Program-made: the position numbers and the translations under genes | The notes under the pieces: model-generated | Seen by the model: only the letters and a program-made list of their open reading frames with translations | Told to the model about the DNA's origin: nothing | The model's database searches: none | Shown: positions 43,218-55,620 of the stretch, piece after piece | Position numbering within the stretch: position 1 is the stretch's first letter | Layout: each line of letters begins with the position of its first letter | From: Littorina saxatilis | Taxonomy: Eukaryota > Mollusca > Gastropoda > Littorinimorpha > Littorinidae | Direction: 5' to 3' | Length of the DNA: 64,000 bases | Assembly (NCBI RefSeq): GCF_037325665.1 | Contig: NC_090248.1 | Location: 26,294,878 to 26,358,877 of the forward strand

Positions 43218-44300
43218 TCATAGATCTACTATACATAGTCTGTCCCACTGAGCCCAAAGTGTTTTTGCCTGAGAGCGTTTTGTAGAGAGATCTGTCCATT
43301 TTGGTCTCTCTTTTGATTTCATCTTCGCAGATAGAAGTGGTTCAATATCTTGATCTTCAAGTTGAGCTTGGCTAAGTTCTTCTGCATTCCATCCGTCCAA
43401 AGACAATGGATGAAATCTGACTTCAAAATCAGGTTTTTCTGTACTTGATGATGAGTCTAGAGTTTTACTGCATGACGGTTTCTGTTCATCTTCCACAATC
43501 ATAGTTATGTTGTGGTTTTCTTGCTTGACTTGCTTGCTTGCAGAACTGAGGATATCAGAGAAAGAGAATTGAACTGCTGTTGACTTGTCTTCGGAACTGA
43601 GGATATCAGAGAAAGAGAATTGAACTGCTGTTGACTTGTCTTCGGAACTGAGGATGTCAGAGAAAGAGAATTGAACTGCTGTGGGTCTTAGTTCATCATT
43701 CTTGGTTCTCCGTTGTGTCAAAGTACATGCAACAAAGTGTTTTTTTTTCATTGTTTGCTGATCTCTTTGTTTAATTGCTTGACCATTCACAGCAATTAAT
43801 GGAGTAGACATTTGAAGAGGTGAAATACTGTTTTTGTTAAGTTTATCAAAAACTGACGTAGAAAGAAGAGTTGTAGTGCTTCCACAATCAACTAGAAAGT
43901 TGACTTTTTCTTGGTTCTCTACCAATACAGAAGTATACATTCCATTGTCAGTATCACTAATTTTTGATCCCGATACACCAATTCTTCTTGGAACATCTTC
44001 TTGTGTTTTATCTTCTTTCTCTTTGTTTTCCTGTTCCGTAATTTCTTCTTTCTTCATGTAGCGTTGACTCGGTTGAGTATCCTCCCTGTTTTCCTGTTTC
44101 GTAATTTCTTCTTTCTTCGTGTAGCGTTGACTCGGTTGAGTATCCTCCCTGTTTTCTTGTTTCGTAATTTCTTCTTTCTTCATGTAGCGTTGACTCGGTT
44201 GAGTATCCTCCCTGTTTTCCTGTTTCGTAATTTCTTCTTTCTTCACGTAGCGTTGACTATCTTCCCTGTTTTTCTGTTTCGTAATTTCTTCTTTCTTCAT
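43218..44300 (-). CDS. Protease-bearing part of the minus-strand gypsy element, with tandem repeats
   Basis: 360 codons. Four to five tandem repeats of KKEEITKQENREDTQPSQ lead into a retropepsin-like stretch (NFLVDCGSTTTLLS). Three tandem copies of STAVQFSFSDILSSEDK follow, then the linker that normally precedes the integrase zinc finger (KWTDLSTKR…WAQWDRLCI). Part of a broken element. Confidence 0.8.
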   Translation of the reverse strand: MKKEEITKQKNREDSQRYVKKEEITKQENREDTQPSQRYMKKEEITKQENREDTQPSQRYTKKEEITKQENREDTQPSQRYMKKEEITEQENKEKEDKTQEDVPRRIGVSGSKISDTDNGMYTSVLVENQEKVNFLVDCGSTTTLLSTSVFDKLNKNSISPLQMSTPLIAVNGQAIKQRDQQTMKKKHFVACTLTQRRTKNDELRPTAVQFSFSDILSSEDKSTAVQFSFSDILSSEDKSTAVQFSFSDILSSASKQVKQENHNITMIVEDEQKPSCSKTLDSSSSTEKPDFEVRFHPLSLDGWNAEELSQAQLEDQDIEPLLSAKMKSKERPKWTDLSTKRSQAKTLWAQWDRLCIVDL

Positions 44301-44335
44301 GTTGGGTCTTCGTCGATTTACCGATTCTCGACCCT

Positions 44336-45334
44336 TTAAAATCGGCGGTTCTCGTTTCCCTCTCTTCTCTGTTGAGAACGTCCGTTGTGGGTTGGTTGAG
44401 TTTCAAATTGTTCCTGTTCTTTGCACTTCCTGTACAAATTACAGTCTTTCAAACTGTGGTCAGAGCGTTTACAACATGTGCAAAACTGTGTTCTCTGTCT
44501 ACAGTCTCTGGAAAAATGTGTAGTCCCATTACATGTCCAACATCGTCTGTCTCCCTTTTGTTGTTGACGATTTCGAGCAGATGTCTCCGGTGAAGAATTT
44601 ATCATCGTTGATTCTTCTCCGTTGACCATGAAGATTTTCTTTTTCTGTGGTACCATGATAGCTTCATACATGTCAGCCACCTCTTCAGCTTCTCGAATGG
44701 TTTGACAGTTTCTCTCCAAACATCGCCATTTTATGTCTGGACTCATATTTTTATACCATTGCTGTAGTGCAAGTTGATGTTGAGTTGATGACCCAACGTT
44801 TGGATATGCCCTTTGTGCAAGTAGCAGAAGTTCATCAGAAAAGTCTGCCAATCCTTCATTTGGTAGTCTTTTTCTGTTTTCAAACTGTGTGGTCCAGTAC
44901 ACCCCATGTCTGGATGCTGTGCCGAATCTCTGTCGCAGTTGAAATATAAGACTGGCATATTCTCTTTTCTCATGAGGTGCTAATCCAGCGTAGAATCTTC
45001 TGGCTTGTCCTTTCAAACAGGCTCCAAGAGTGAGTGTTCTTTCTCTCAGTGTCCAACCACCTAAATCAGCAATACATTCAAACTGATCTAAGTATGTCTC
45101 AAAGTCATCACTCCCATCGAAAAGTTGTGGTTTCATTTGTAGACCTCTTCTACTTGATCCTTTGTATGTCTTGTCTGTTACTGTTAGTTCTTGAACACCT
45201 CCAGTAGAATTATGACTATTTCCTCCCATCGGAAATTCTGCTCCCTCAGTTTCTTCATCACGTAGATACTGTTCATAAAATTGTTCAGGATTCATCATTG
45301 TTAATACTTTCTTTTCTTCTTTTGCAGAAATCAA
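44336..45334 (-). CDS. Gag of the minus-strand gypsy element
   Basis: 332 codons. A capsid-like core (FDGSDDFETYLDQFECIADL, GQARRFYAGL) is followed by two zinc knuckles (CWTCNGTTHFSRDC and CTCCKRSDHSLKDC). Typical retrotransposon Gag. Its start follows a leader rich in tandem repeats. Confidence 0.9.
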   Translation of the reverse strand: MISAKEEKKVLTMMNPEQFYEQYLRDEETEGAEFPMGGNSHNSTGGVQELTVTDKTYKGSSRRGLQMKPQLFDGSDDFETYLDQFECIADLGGWTLRERTLTLGACLKGQARRFYAGLAPHEKREYASLIFQLRQRFGTASRHGVYWTTQFENRKRLPNEGLADFSDELLLLAQRAYPNVGSSTQHQLALQQWYKNMSPDIKWRCLERNCQTIREAEEVADMYEAIMVPQKKKIFMVNGEESTMINSSPETSARNRQQQKGDRRCWTCNGTTHFSRDCRQRTQFCTCCKRSDHSLKDCNLYRKCKEQEQFETQPTHNGRSQQRREGNENRRF

Positions 45335-45584
45335 TCAAGTCCAATCCAAGCAGAATCTCCGTAAAAAGTCACTTTTAAAGAAAAGTCATTCCTCATCTGG
45401 TATAAAAGTCAAAAGACATCTCCTTCTTGTAAAATCCTCTTCTTCAACGATATCAGCTACGGCTATGTATAAAACATGTATCAAAAGTCAATAAAGTTTA
45501 TAAAAATCACCTCCAGGCTACTATGCTTCTTCTAGTTTCTTCAGTTCCTCTTCTTTCTTCTTGTTGTACGTTGTCTCAATCACA

Positions 45585-45815
45585 TGAAGATTTTAATCCG
45601 TGAATAATCACATGAAGATAATAATCCGTGAATAATCACATGAAGATAATAATCCGTGAATAATCACATGAAGATAATAATCCGTGAATAATCACATGAA
45701 GATAATAATCCGTGAATAATCACACGAAGATAATAATCCGTGAATAATCACATGAAGATAATAATCCGTGAATAATCACATGAAGATAATAATCCGTGAT
45801 TATTCCCCCCTCTGC
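45585..45815 (-). repeat. 28-bp tandem repeat in the gypsy leader
   Basis: About eight near-identical units of AATCACATGAAGATAATAATCCGTGAAT. One further unit lies at 46839-46866, past the fold-back. Sits between the PBS and Gag of the minus-strand element. Confidence 0.9.
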
Positions 45816-46685
45816 TTCTTTACCTCTGTAAACTTGTAGAGCTAGTTATTTTTCGATAATGACCCAGCAACCAAACAAATAACGAGCCAGCAACAGCCTG
45901 AATCCTCGATAGTGCAATGGGTTGAGAAGCTGTTCTGTTTCGGTACTACTTTTGCGACTGAAAAGTTCCGAACGCTCTATACGTACGAAGTATACATCTC
46001 TGGAGCAAACAATACAAACATACCGCATTTAAATTAACAACTACAGGCCTGAACACATGAATCTCCATATAAAATCCATGAGTTCGGTTGTTTTCTGAAT
46101 CTAGATCTGCCGTGCACAAACCGTTCATCACAAGCAAATTCCCAAGGCAAGTAACTCATACTCTGGCGACAAGAGTAGTTCCCCTTCTTTTAACGCAGTT
46201 TCTTCGACAACAGACTGCAATCCGACGGTCAGTTTTCAACAATATTTCATTTTATAAACAGATCACACGCAACCAAATGCACACATCTCATCAATTTAAA
46301 CAACATAAAGCGGTTTCATACACTATTTTCCCCAGAAAACTGAACTTCATACAGTAATTAACGTTGGAACACGGGTGCAAAAGTTCGTCTGCTAGTCCCA
46401 TTTGACGAAAGAACATTTACTAAGCGATACTAAAACATAAACAGAACACACAATATCTGCCTTTACCGCCACAGCAGAATAACAGCATATCTGTGTACTT
46501 GATTTTAGTCCAAAACAGGGAAACTGAAAAGAAGTCTTAACAGAATGGAATGATTTGCACGGAACTATACAACCGCGCATTAATCGATCGCCTGCGCAGG
46601 TTGACTGGTTGAGTGATTCGGATTCGATCAAACTTTCGCACAAAAACTCCTGGTTTTTTGGAATAACTGAAGAAAGGAGGAATAA

Positions 46686-46833
46686 AGAGGTTACACACCT
46701 CGTCTCAGTGATTATTAAAAATAATGGTCGAAGTTCGCGGTCATGAAAAAGCTCGCTGAAGCTCGCATTTTTCATGATCCGCTAACTTCGACCATTATTT
46801 TTAATAATCACTGAGACTCGGCATGTAACCTCT
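46686..46833. repeat. 148-bp fold-back (hairpin) element
   Basis: AGAGGTTACA…CTCAGTGATTATTAAAAATAATGGTCGAAGTT is followed, after a short loop, by its near-perfect complement ending TGTAACCTCT. Arms are about 65 bases. Looks like a small mobile fold-back element inside the gypsy leader. Confidence 0.85.
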
Positions 46834-46991
46834 ACTTAATCACATGAAGATAATAATCCGTGAATCAGCATTTTTTTGGTTTTTTTTGTTTTTTTCACAC
46901 ACACACTTTAATCCATGAATCCACTGCAGGGTTATTTCCAAGAAATGTGTCTTTCACAAAAGAATCACAAATCCCACACTTCTGACACCAT

Positions 46992-48612
46992 TGTAACGAA
47001 TCGCTGGTTTCTCTCGTTGTTGATTAATGTGTGTGTGAATGTTAATGAAGACGAAGAATAAAACAGACACAAATTGTTCCAGGTTTCAAGATTCAGATTT
47101 AATATGTTAATAAATTCGTATCGTATCTCATTCTCAGTGTATCATTCTTTCACATGTAAAATAGGAATGACGTACAATAACTCTGCTCCGATCTATCTTC
47201 TTTCTGTTACATGACCTCGAGCCCAGAAGACATAGAGTGGAATGACTGATTTCTTTCGTAGACTGATCTCTCCTGTACTGAGATTATCCCCGACTTCTCT
47301 TTTCCGGGTTTCCTCCTGTAGACCTCGATTACTTCTGTAGACTGGCCTTAATTTCTCTTTTCCCCATTCCTTCTTGTAGACCGCTATCCCGTCGTGTAGC
47401 TTAGAACCTAGTGTTCTCTAACTCAATATTATATCTCAATAGCCCCGTCTCGAAGAAGTACCGTATTGAATATCATAGCCTCTTTTTCCTGTCTCGAAGA
47501 AGTACTAGAATACAACAATAGAACTGAATAGAACGAGCCCCCCCAAAGAAACAAGCCAATAGAACAAGCGACTAGAACCAAAAGAACCAAATCGCTAAGC
47601 CAAATAGAACAACTAGAACCCCGATTTCTCCTTTCCCTTCTCTATTTATCCCCTTCCTTGTTTGTTTACCTGTTACCTCTAGCTACCACTAACGTTTCGA
47701 TCGTCTATAACGATCTCCCCTGTCTGTCTACGTTACCCCAATACATGTCCTAACAACATAAACAACATACCTTGTCTCTCCTTCCTTTCTTTAGTTGTTT
47801 CGTACCTTTAGCAACGAACCGACACTCTCGATCGTCTTAGAGTCAAGGCGATCGAGGATGTTTGTTTACGTTTCTCTAGGTAACTTCTAACAACGCTCAA
47901 ACAACCTATCCTACCGAACTAAATCTCCATTTTACTTTCACTCAATCATTATCCTATCAATAATGAATCAATTCTAAAATGCATAACCATATTTACATGC
48001 ACATTTCATAACATAATATTCTCTCATCGTTCTGCTTCGATGAGATCTCGTATAACACCTTCTCAAGTCAAAGCGACCAAAAAGTGTTTGTTTACGTTTC
48101 TCTAGGTAACCTCTAACAACATACAAACAATTTATCTAACTAAACTAAATCTCTGTTTCCTTTCACTCAATCATTATCTTATCAATAATGAATCAATTCT
48201 AAAATGCATGCAGTAATATTCACATGCACATTTCATAATATAATATTCTTTTATCGTTCTTCTTCGATGAGATCTCGAATAACACGTCATCTAAAATGGC
48301 GTCATCAAAGAGAAGATTACGTTCCATTGTGTTCATCTCATAAGAATGCGATCGATACGCACACGATTCCGAATAAAAACTACATAAACTAGTCAGCGAA
48401 AGTTTCCTGCTACGAACTGTGCAGTGATTTTCTGGTGAGTACATCTTAACACAGTTAATATCGTAACATTTGTCCACAAGTCTCCCAATCTTTCACTTGT
48501 GTCAATGAAGAACACTTTTAGATCTGTATCACATGTTTCTCAGTGCAAAAGTTAGATCCACTAATGTTCAGGTTAAAGTTTCTGGATAATACTAATAGGG
48601 CCATCTATTACA
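46992..48612 (-). repeat. 5' LTR of the minus-strand gypsy element (uninterrupted)
   Basis: Starts TGTAATAGATGGCCC on the minus strand (48612) and ends TTCGTTACA (46992). Contains the GATAATAC site once. PBS-like DNA (46971-46990) adjoins. Internal duplicate segments at about 47860-48055 and 48083-48285. Confidence 0.95.
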
Positions 48613-48956
48613 ATATAAACAAGATACGCAATCAATATGCAAGATATCACAAATGTTCAGAAACTAAATGTGAAAAACTCTGAAGAAGCCGTGTTAAAAG
48701 AAGAAATGCTGCTCGCACAGACAGAAAGCCACTTTCTCCTTCCATCTGGTCTGTTCGTGTTTACATCGCGTGCCACGCGTTGTGCTATTTTTGCTAAGCC
48801 CCGCCCCTTTTTCTGTTGCATGATGGGAGAGGCCGGATTGGCCGTGACGTGTTTAAGCAAAAAAGAACAACAACAACAACAACAAATTTGTCTGTCTATG
48901 TGTCGTTCTGCTTGTCTGTACGTATGTTTGTGAGTGCTTTTCCGTGTGTTTGTGCG

Positions 48957-49785
<829 letters not shown>

Positions 49786-49789
49786 TCTT

Positions 49790-49996
49790 TTGTGCAAGAA
49801 ACTGTTAATTTGTGCAAGAAACTGTTAATTTGTGCAAGAAATTGTTAATTTGTGCAAGAAACTGTTAATTTGTGCAAGAAATTGTTAATTTGTGCAAGAA
49901 ACTGTTAATTTGTGCAAGAAACTGTTAATTTGTACAAGAAATTGTTAATTTGTGCAAGAAACTGTTAATTTGTACAAGAAACTGTTAATTTGTGCA
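49790..49996. repeat. 20-bp minisatellite
   Basis: About ten tandem units of TTTGTGCAAGAAACTGTTAA with a few single-base variants. Lacks spacers, so it is not a CRISPR array. Confidence 0.95.
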
Positions 49997-51317
49997 CCAA
50001 CACGTGCAACAAGAGCAACAGTGGGAGTTATACGGAACCAATCTCCTGGCACCTGAGAGAACACCAAGCAATGAAATGAGCAAGTCATGTTCACCCTCAA
50101 CAATGATTGGTTTTTGTCCAGAGTGGGATTTTGTTTTGATGTTTTGTTTTGATGTATTCATTGTTGTTAAGATACTTTTGTAGGCGTACGGATTATATTG
50201 TAGGCGTCTAATTCATATACAGTACCTTTTCTTCATATCAAACTGATTTCTTCATGAGCGTATAACCACCGAGGAATAAACACTGGCTAGATACCAGGTC
50301 GGTGGTAGTGGTGGGTGGTTTTGGTGAAAGAACCAATCGCTGCGCAGGGCTATTAGCAACATTACTGGTCAAACTGCATCTCTACCGCTACCGTGTTTTC
50401 CCGTTTGCTCTCAATACGTAGCTTGCTTTGTCACAGTAAAAACGGGATACTTCTTCAAAGTACCCCAAAGCCGAAATCACCTACTAGAAATTCATGGAGG
50501 GGAGTCCCGGGACGCACTAAACCTATAAAGAGCGGGTCCTGGGACGCAATAAATTTGCAGTATTGTTCGTACCGTACGTAGTCTTTTCAGACTGTAGTCG
50601 TCTGTCAAGTATAGTGCAAGCACATATGCCAATTTCACGCTGGAACGATATGGAAAAGTGTGTGTGTGTTTCCTTTGACAAGGTTAAGTGGAAGTGTCAA
50701 ATTCGAATATTCTGACGAAAAAAGACCGTCCATATCACACTTTTCGCGATAACAATGCGTTATATGACCACAGGTAGGCCTAGTTGCGGGACCATGGACG
50801 CTTGAGACCCTCTAAAACTCCGCGTAGGGGGGTCCATGGACCCTCTAAACATTAACAGTGGGAAGCCATGCCTAAAGTCACTAGTTGACACGGTGACAGC
50901 TCTTTAAGTGGCTCAAATCAATTAAGGAAACAACCAAAATAAAAGTAATGTGTATATTAAAACGCACAAACCTTTTTGCCTAGATCACAGAGCGAGGACT
51001 CAAGATGCATTCGTTAAAATAACACTTTTCACGAAGAATATTCAATGCGCGGTGCACGACTGAGAGTGCACGGGTGAGAATCGTAGAAGTGAGAGTGCCC
51101 GACCGGTTCCAGAGACCCAGAGAGTGGTACTCTGAGTGAAAGTGATGGTGCCAGATCGGTGTTTGAATTAGCATGGTGCCAAGGTGATGGGTTTATTGAA
51201 AAAGCGATTTTACTGGGTGCTGTTTTTATACGTTTTTAAAAATGTATTAATTAAAACAAAACTAAACTGGCACCCGGGAGTGCCACAATATGATCCTGCT
51301 AGAGCGTGCGTGCTTGT
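49997..51317. other. Intergenic DNA
   Basis: No gene recognised. GGGTCCTGGGACGC-type and GACCCTCTAAA-type short repeats around 50500-50850, and GAGAGTG-rich DNA near 51060-51150. Confidence 0.35.
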
Positions 51318-51397
51318 GTATATGCATGTGTGTGTGTGTGTGTGTGTTTGTGTGTGTGCGTGCGTACGTGCGTGTGTGCGTGTTTGTGTGTGTGTGT

Positions 51398-51483
<86 letters not shown>
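51318..51483. repeat. TG run followed by CT run
   Basis: TG units to about 51400, then about 80 bases of CT units. Open frames through it are artefacts. A repeat fragment (GCGATATAACCTTCGTGAAACGACGTTAAACACCAAATAAAG, 51534-51579) follows. Confidence 0.95.
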
Positions 51484-51489
<6 letters not shown>

Positions 51490-51695
51490 TTTTTTCTGTG
51501 CGATGGAAGTGTGATCAGTTAAAAAGAACCCGTCGCGATATAACCTTCGTGAAACGACGTTAAACACCAAATAAAGAAAAAGAAAGTTAAAAAGAAAAAA
51601 GCGTAAGCGGGTACAATAGTTAAAGATCATTGTGTTGATGTGCCTGTCTTTGTGCCCGATTACTTTCTGTGTTCTTTCTCAATTTTCATGACTGG

Positions 51696-51806
<111 letters not shown>

Positions 51807-51857
51807 CCTCATGAGTGTGAGCACTAACTGAGGAACACGTCACAGTAATTAACATCA

Positions 51858-52635
51858 GTTTTTGACTCACATGCGAAGCAAAAGTGAGTCTATGTACTCA
51901 CCCGAGTCGTCCGTCCGTCCGTCCGGACGTCCGTCCGGACGTCCGTCCGTCCGTCCGGAAAACTTTAACGTTGGATATTTCTTGGACACTATTCAGTCTA
52001 TCAGTACCAAATTTGGCAAGATGGTGTATGATGACAAGGCCCCAAAAAACATACATAGCATCTTGACCTTGCTTCAAGGTCAAGGTCGCAGGGGCCATAA
52101 ATGTTGCCTAAAAAACAGCTATTTTTCACATTTTTCCCATTTTCTCTGAAGTTTTTGAGATTGAATACCTCACCTATATATGATATATAGGGCAAAGTAA
52201 GCCCCATCTTTTGATACCAGTTTGGTTTACCTTGCTTTAAGGTCAAGGTCACAGGAGCTCTTCAAAGTTGGATTGTATACATATTTTGAAGTGACCTTGA
52301 CCCTGAACTATGGAAGATAACTGTTTCAAACTTGAAAATTATGTGGGGCACATGTTATGCTTTCATCATGAGACACATTTGGTCACATATGATCAAGGTC
52401 AAGGTCACTTTGACCCTTATGAAATGTGACCAAAATAAGGTAGTGAACCACTAAAAGTGACCATATCTCATGGTAGAAAGAGCCAATAAGCACCATTGTA
52501 CTTACTATGTCTTGAATTAACAGCTTTGTGTTGCATGACCTTGGATGACCTTGACCTTGGGTCAAGGTCACATGTATTTTGGTAGGAAAAATGTGTAAAG
52601 CATGTGAGTCGTATGGGCTTTGCCCTTCTTGTTAG
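51858..52635 (+). repeat. Repeat with GTCCGTCC tract and TCAAGGTCA motifs
   Basis: Starts TTTTTGACTCACATGCGAAGC and ends GCATGTGAGTCGTATGGGC…CTTCTTGTT, with inverted ACTCACATGC near the two ends. A CCGTCCGTCCG tract (51909-51957) follows the start. Seven exact TCAAGGTCA or TGACCTTGA motifs lie inside (52074, 52243, 52292, 52393, 52399, 52546, 52562). No coding capacity seen. Confidence 0.7.
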
Positions 52636-52706
52636 GAATATCATCGATTCTTTATTGTACATCACAGATCAAAAATAACCTTCCCGGTAAAACATGGTCT
52701 GCTTAA

Positions 52707-53157
52707 CCTTTGCCGTGCTTCCTGGGTTCACCTGTACCCAGAGACACACTAAAATCATTGTAACTCTGGAACCATTAAAGGTATCGTTTTGAAATTTTAA
52801 GTATCTCTCACACACCTAATTTGCTCTCTGTCTGCAAATTTTTAGTGTGTACATGACAAAACATTAAAATTAATTGATTATGATAATTTACATACACACT
52901 ACCGATGGCGCGGGTTCACACAAACCCATACTTTTAAAGAGTAGTGATTGTAACTATCCCTCTGCCGACGGCGTGGGTTCTGCTACACCCATAATTACCA
53001 AAAGCGGCAGAACAGTGTCTGTCAGCCTGTTTGTCTCCAAGAGACTGTCTGTCTATCCGTCTATCTGTCTATCCGTCTATCTGACTGTCTGTCTATCTGA
53101 CTGTCTGTCTCTGTCTCTCTCTCTCTGTCTCTCTCTCTGTCTCTCTCTCTTAGTCTC

Positions 53158-53201
<44 letters not shown>

Positions 53202-54867
53202 AGTCTCTCTCTCTCTTTCTTAGTCTCCCTCTCTCTCTTTCTTAGTCTCTCTCTTTCTCTCTTTCTTAGTATCTCTCTCTCTTTCTTAGTCTCTCTCTCT
53301 CTCTCTTTCTTAGTCTCTCTCTCTCTCTTTCTTAGTCTCTCTCTCTCTTTCTTAGTCTCTTTCTCTCTTTCTTAGTCTCTCTCTCTCTCTTTCTTAGTCT
53401 CTCTCTCTCTTTCTTAGTCTCTCTGTCTCTCTCTCTCTTAGTCTCTCTCTCTCTCTCTTAGTCTCTCTCTCTTTCTTAGTCTCTCTCTCTCTAGCTCTTT
53501 CTTAGTCTCTCTCTCTCTTTCTTAGTCTCTCTCTCTCTCTCTTTCTTAGTCTCTCTCTATCTCTCTTTCTTAGTCTCTCTCTCTTTCTTAATCTCTCTCT
53601 CTCTCTCTCTCTTAGTCTCTCTCTCTCTCTATTTCTTAGTCTCTCTCTCTCTTTCTTAGTCTCTCTCTCTCTCTTTCTTAGTCTCTCTCTCTCTCTTTCT
53701 TAGTCTCTCTCTCTCTTTCTTAGTCTCTCTCTCTCTCTCTCTCTTAGTCTCTCTCTCTTTCTTAGTCTCTCTCTCTTTCTTAGTCTCTCTTTCTCTCTCT
53801 CTCTTTCTTAGTCTCTCTCTCTCTCTTTCTTAGTCTCTCTCTCTCTCTTTCTTAGTCTCTCTCTCTTTCTTAGTCTTTCTCTCTCTCTCTTTCTTAGTCT
53901 CTCTCTCTCTCTCTCTTTCTTAGTCTCTCTCTCTCTCTTTCTTAGTCTCTCTCTCTCTTTCTTTGTCTCTCTCTCTCTCTCTTTCTTAGTCTCTCTCTCT
54001 CTCTTTCTTAGTCTCTCTCTCTCTCTTTCTTAGTCTCTCTCTCTCTTTCTTAGTCTCTCTCTTTCTTAGTCTCTCTCTCTCTTTCTTAGTCTCTCTCTCT
54101 CTTTCTTAGTCTCTCTCTCTCTATCTTTATTTGTCTCTCTCTCTCTATCTTTCTTAGTCTCTCTCTCTCTCTTTCTTAGTCTCTCTCTCTCTCTTTCTTA
54201 GTCTCTCTCTCTCTCTTTCTTAGTCTCTCTCTCTTTCTTAGTCTCTCTCTCTCTTTCTTAGTCTCTCTCTCTCTTTATTTGTCTCTCTCTCTCTCTATCT
54301 TTCTTAGTCTCTCTCTCTCTCTCTTTCTTAGTCTCTCTCTCTCTCTTTCTTAGTCTCTCTCTTTCTTAGTCTCTCTCTCTTTCTTAGTCTCTCTCTCTCT
54401 TTCTTAGTCTCTCTCTCTTTCTTAGTCTCTCTCTCTCTTTCTTAGTCCCTCTCTCTTTCTTAGTCTCTCTCTCTCTCTTTCTTAGTCTCTCTCTCTTTCT
54501 TAGTCTCTCTCTCTCTCTCTTTCTTAGTCTCTCTCTCTCTCTTTCTTAGTCTCTCTCTCTCTCTCTTTCTTAGTCTCTCAGTCTCTCTCAGTCTCTCCCT
54601 CCCCTCTCCCTCCCCCTCTCCCTCCCCTGCAAGAGGTCGGTGAAGGGAGAAACTCGATGCACCCACTGAAGTAGCGCTGTGGGTTTCCCTGAACCCACTC
54701 CGTCGTTAGAGAAATAAACGGTAAAAACCCTCTTTCAAATGTATGGGTTCAGACAAACCCGCATCGTCGTTAGAGGAATAAACGGTAAAAACCCTCTTTC
54801 AAATGTATGGGTTCAGACAAACCCGCATCGTCGGGAGTGTGTAGTCAAAAGCGGCATCCGGCAAAGG
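52707..54867. mobile_element. piggyBac-like non-autonomous element with TTAA target site
   Basis: Ends CCTTTGCCG and CGGCAAAGG, flanked by TTAA on both sides (52703-52706 and 54868-54871). Both end regions carry palindromic GTGGGTT/AACCCAC-type blocks. The right end holds a 63-bp tandem duplication (CGTCGTTAGAG.AATAAACGG…AACCCGCAT, about 54701-54830). The middle is a polypyrimidine satellite. TTAA duplication and a CCTTTG start are piggyBac hallmarks; no transposase. Confidence 0.75.
53100..54600 (+). repeat. 1.5-kb polypyrimidine satellite, unit about CTCTCTCTTTCTTAGT
   Basis: Several dozen units of CT runs ending TTTCTTAGT, of variable length (about 16-26 bases). The plus strand is nearly pure pyrimidine except for the AG of each unit. 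Confidence 0.97.
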
Positions 54868-55070
54868 TTAAATACTAATAATACCCAAACGGGAGAAACA
54901 ACAACGTGGAAAGACACTGAACACATATTCCCAGATGCACATGAGATTCAAATCAAATGCGAGTATTTCAGTCACACCATGTGGCTTCATGTTCTACACA
55001 GAGAATTTTGATGTCAGTTCAGCCACTTAGTGTTACACAATTTTAACTTAAAACATTAACATATTAATGT

Positions 55071-55410
55071 GGGGGGGTATCATCACGATCACGGGAAGGG
55101 AAATTTTAGCTTTCACGATCACAGTTACCTTAATTTTGTTTTCACGATCACAAACACCTTGACGAATAGAGGATCATAGAGTGATACACCTGTCAAAAAT
55201 GTACGTTGAAAATAAAATGCTTTGCAATAATGCCCATCACGATCACGAAAACAAATGACGATCACGATCACGAGACTTGATTTTTTTGTCATCACGGATC
55301 ACGGGCAAAGTCCCATCACGATCACAGAAATGGAAATTTCGGCAATCACGGTCACAGAAAGGTCAAAAAACACCAATCATGATCACGATTTTAAACCCTT
55401 TGGGGCCCTC
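55071..55410. mobile_element. Inverted-repeat transposon 'CACGATCACG', compact form
   Basis: GGGGGGGTATCATCACGATCACGGG … AAACCCTTTGGGGCCCTC. Matches both halves of the element at 19311-21979 but is continuous where that one carries about 2.3 kb. Confidence 0.85.
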
Positions 55411-55442
55411 CTAGTAAGCAATCGTGTACGCCACCACAGACC

Positions 55443-55620
55443 TGTACTGGTTGGTCCGGTGTCAGAATAATGTGACTGGGTGAGACATGAAGCCTGTGCT
55501 GCGACTTCTGTCTTGTGTGTGGCGCACGTAATATGTCAAAGCAGCACCGCCCTGATATGGCCCTTCGTGGTCGGCTGGGCGTTAAGCAAACAAACAAACA
55601 AACAAACAAACAAACAAACA
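55443..55620 (+). mobile_element. 5'-truncated SINE family 2 with (CAAA)n tail
   Basis: GGTTGGTCCGGTGTCAGAATAATG … GGTCGGCTGGGCG then AAACAAAC repeats. Confidence 0.9.

Larger units (their letters stand above)
34398..48612 (-). mobile_element. Ty3/gypsy LTR retrotransposon (minus strand) with nested insertions
   Basis: Two LTRs (about 1.6 kb; right one 46992-48612, left one 34398-35993 continued at 40505-40524) start TGTAATAGATGG and end TTCGTTACA on the minus strand. ATAT flanks the whole (34394-34397 and 48613-48616). A PBS-like TGGTGTCAGAAGTG lies beside the right LTR and a purine tract beside the left one. Parts seen: Gag, protease, integrase. The LTRs look more than 98% alike by eye, so insertion is recent, yet it is broken (a handful of breaks). 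Later arrivals: a P-like transposon inside the left LTR, a 720-bp inverted-repeat element (41279-41998) and a 148-bp fold-back (46686-46833). Confidence 0.9.

Noticed and set aside
53100-54600. Long low-complexity frames and CRISPR-like periodicity in the CT satellite
   Set aside because: Units vary in length, have no unique spacers, and the setting is an animal genome.
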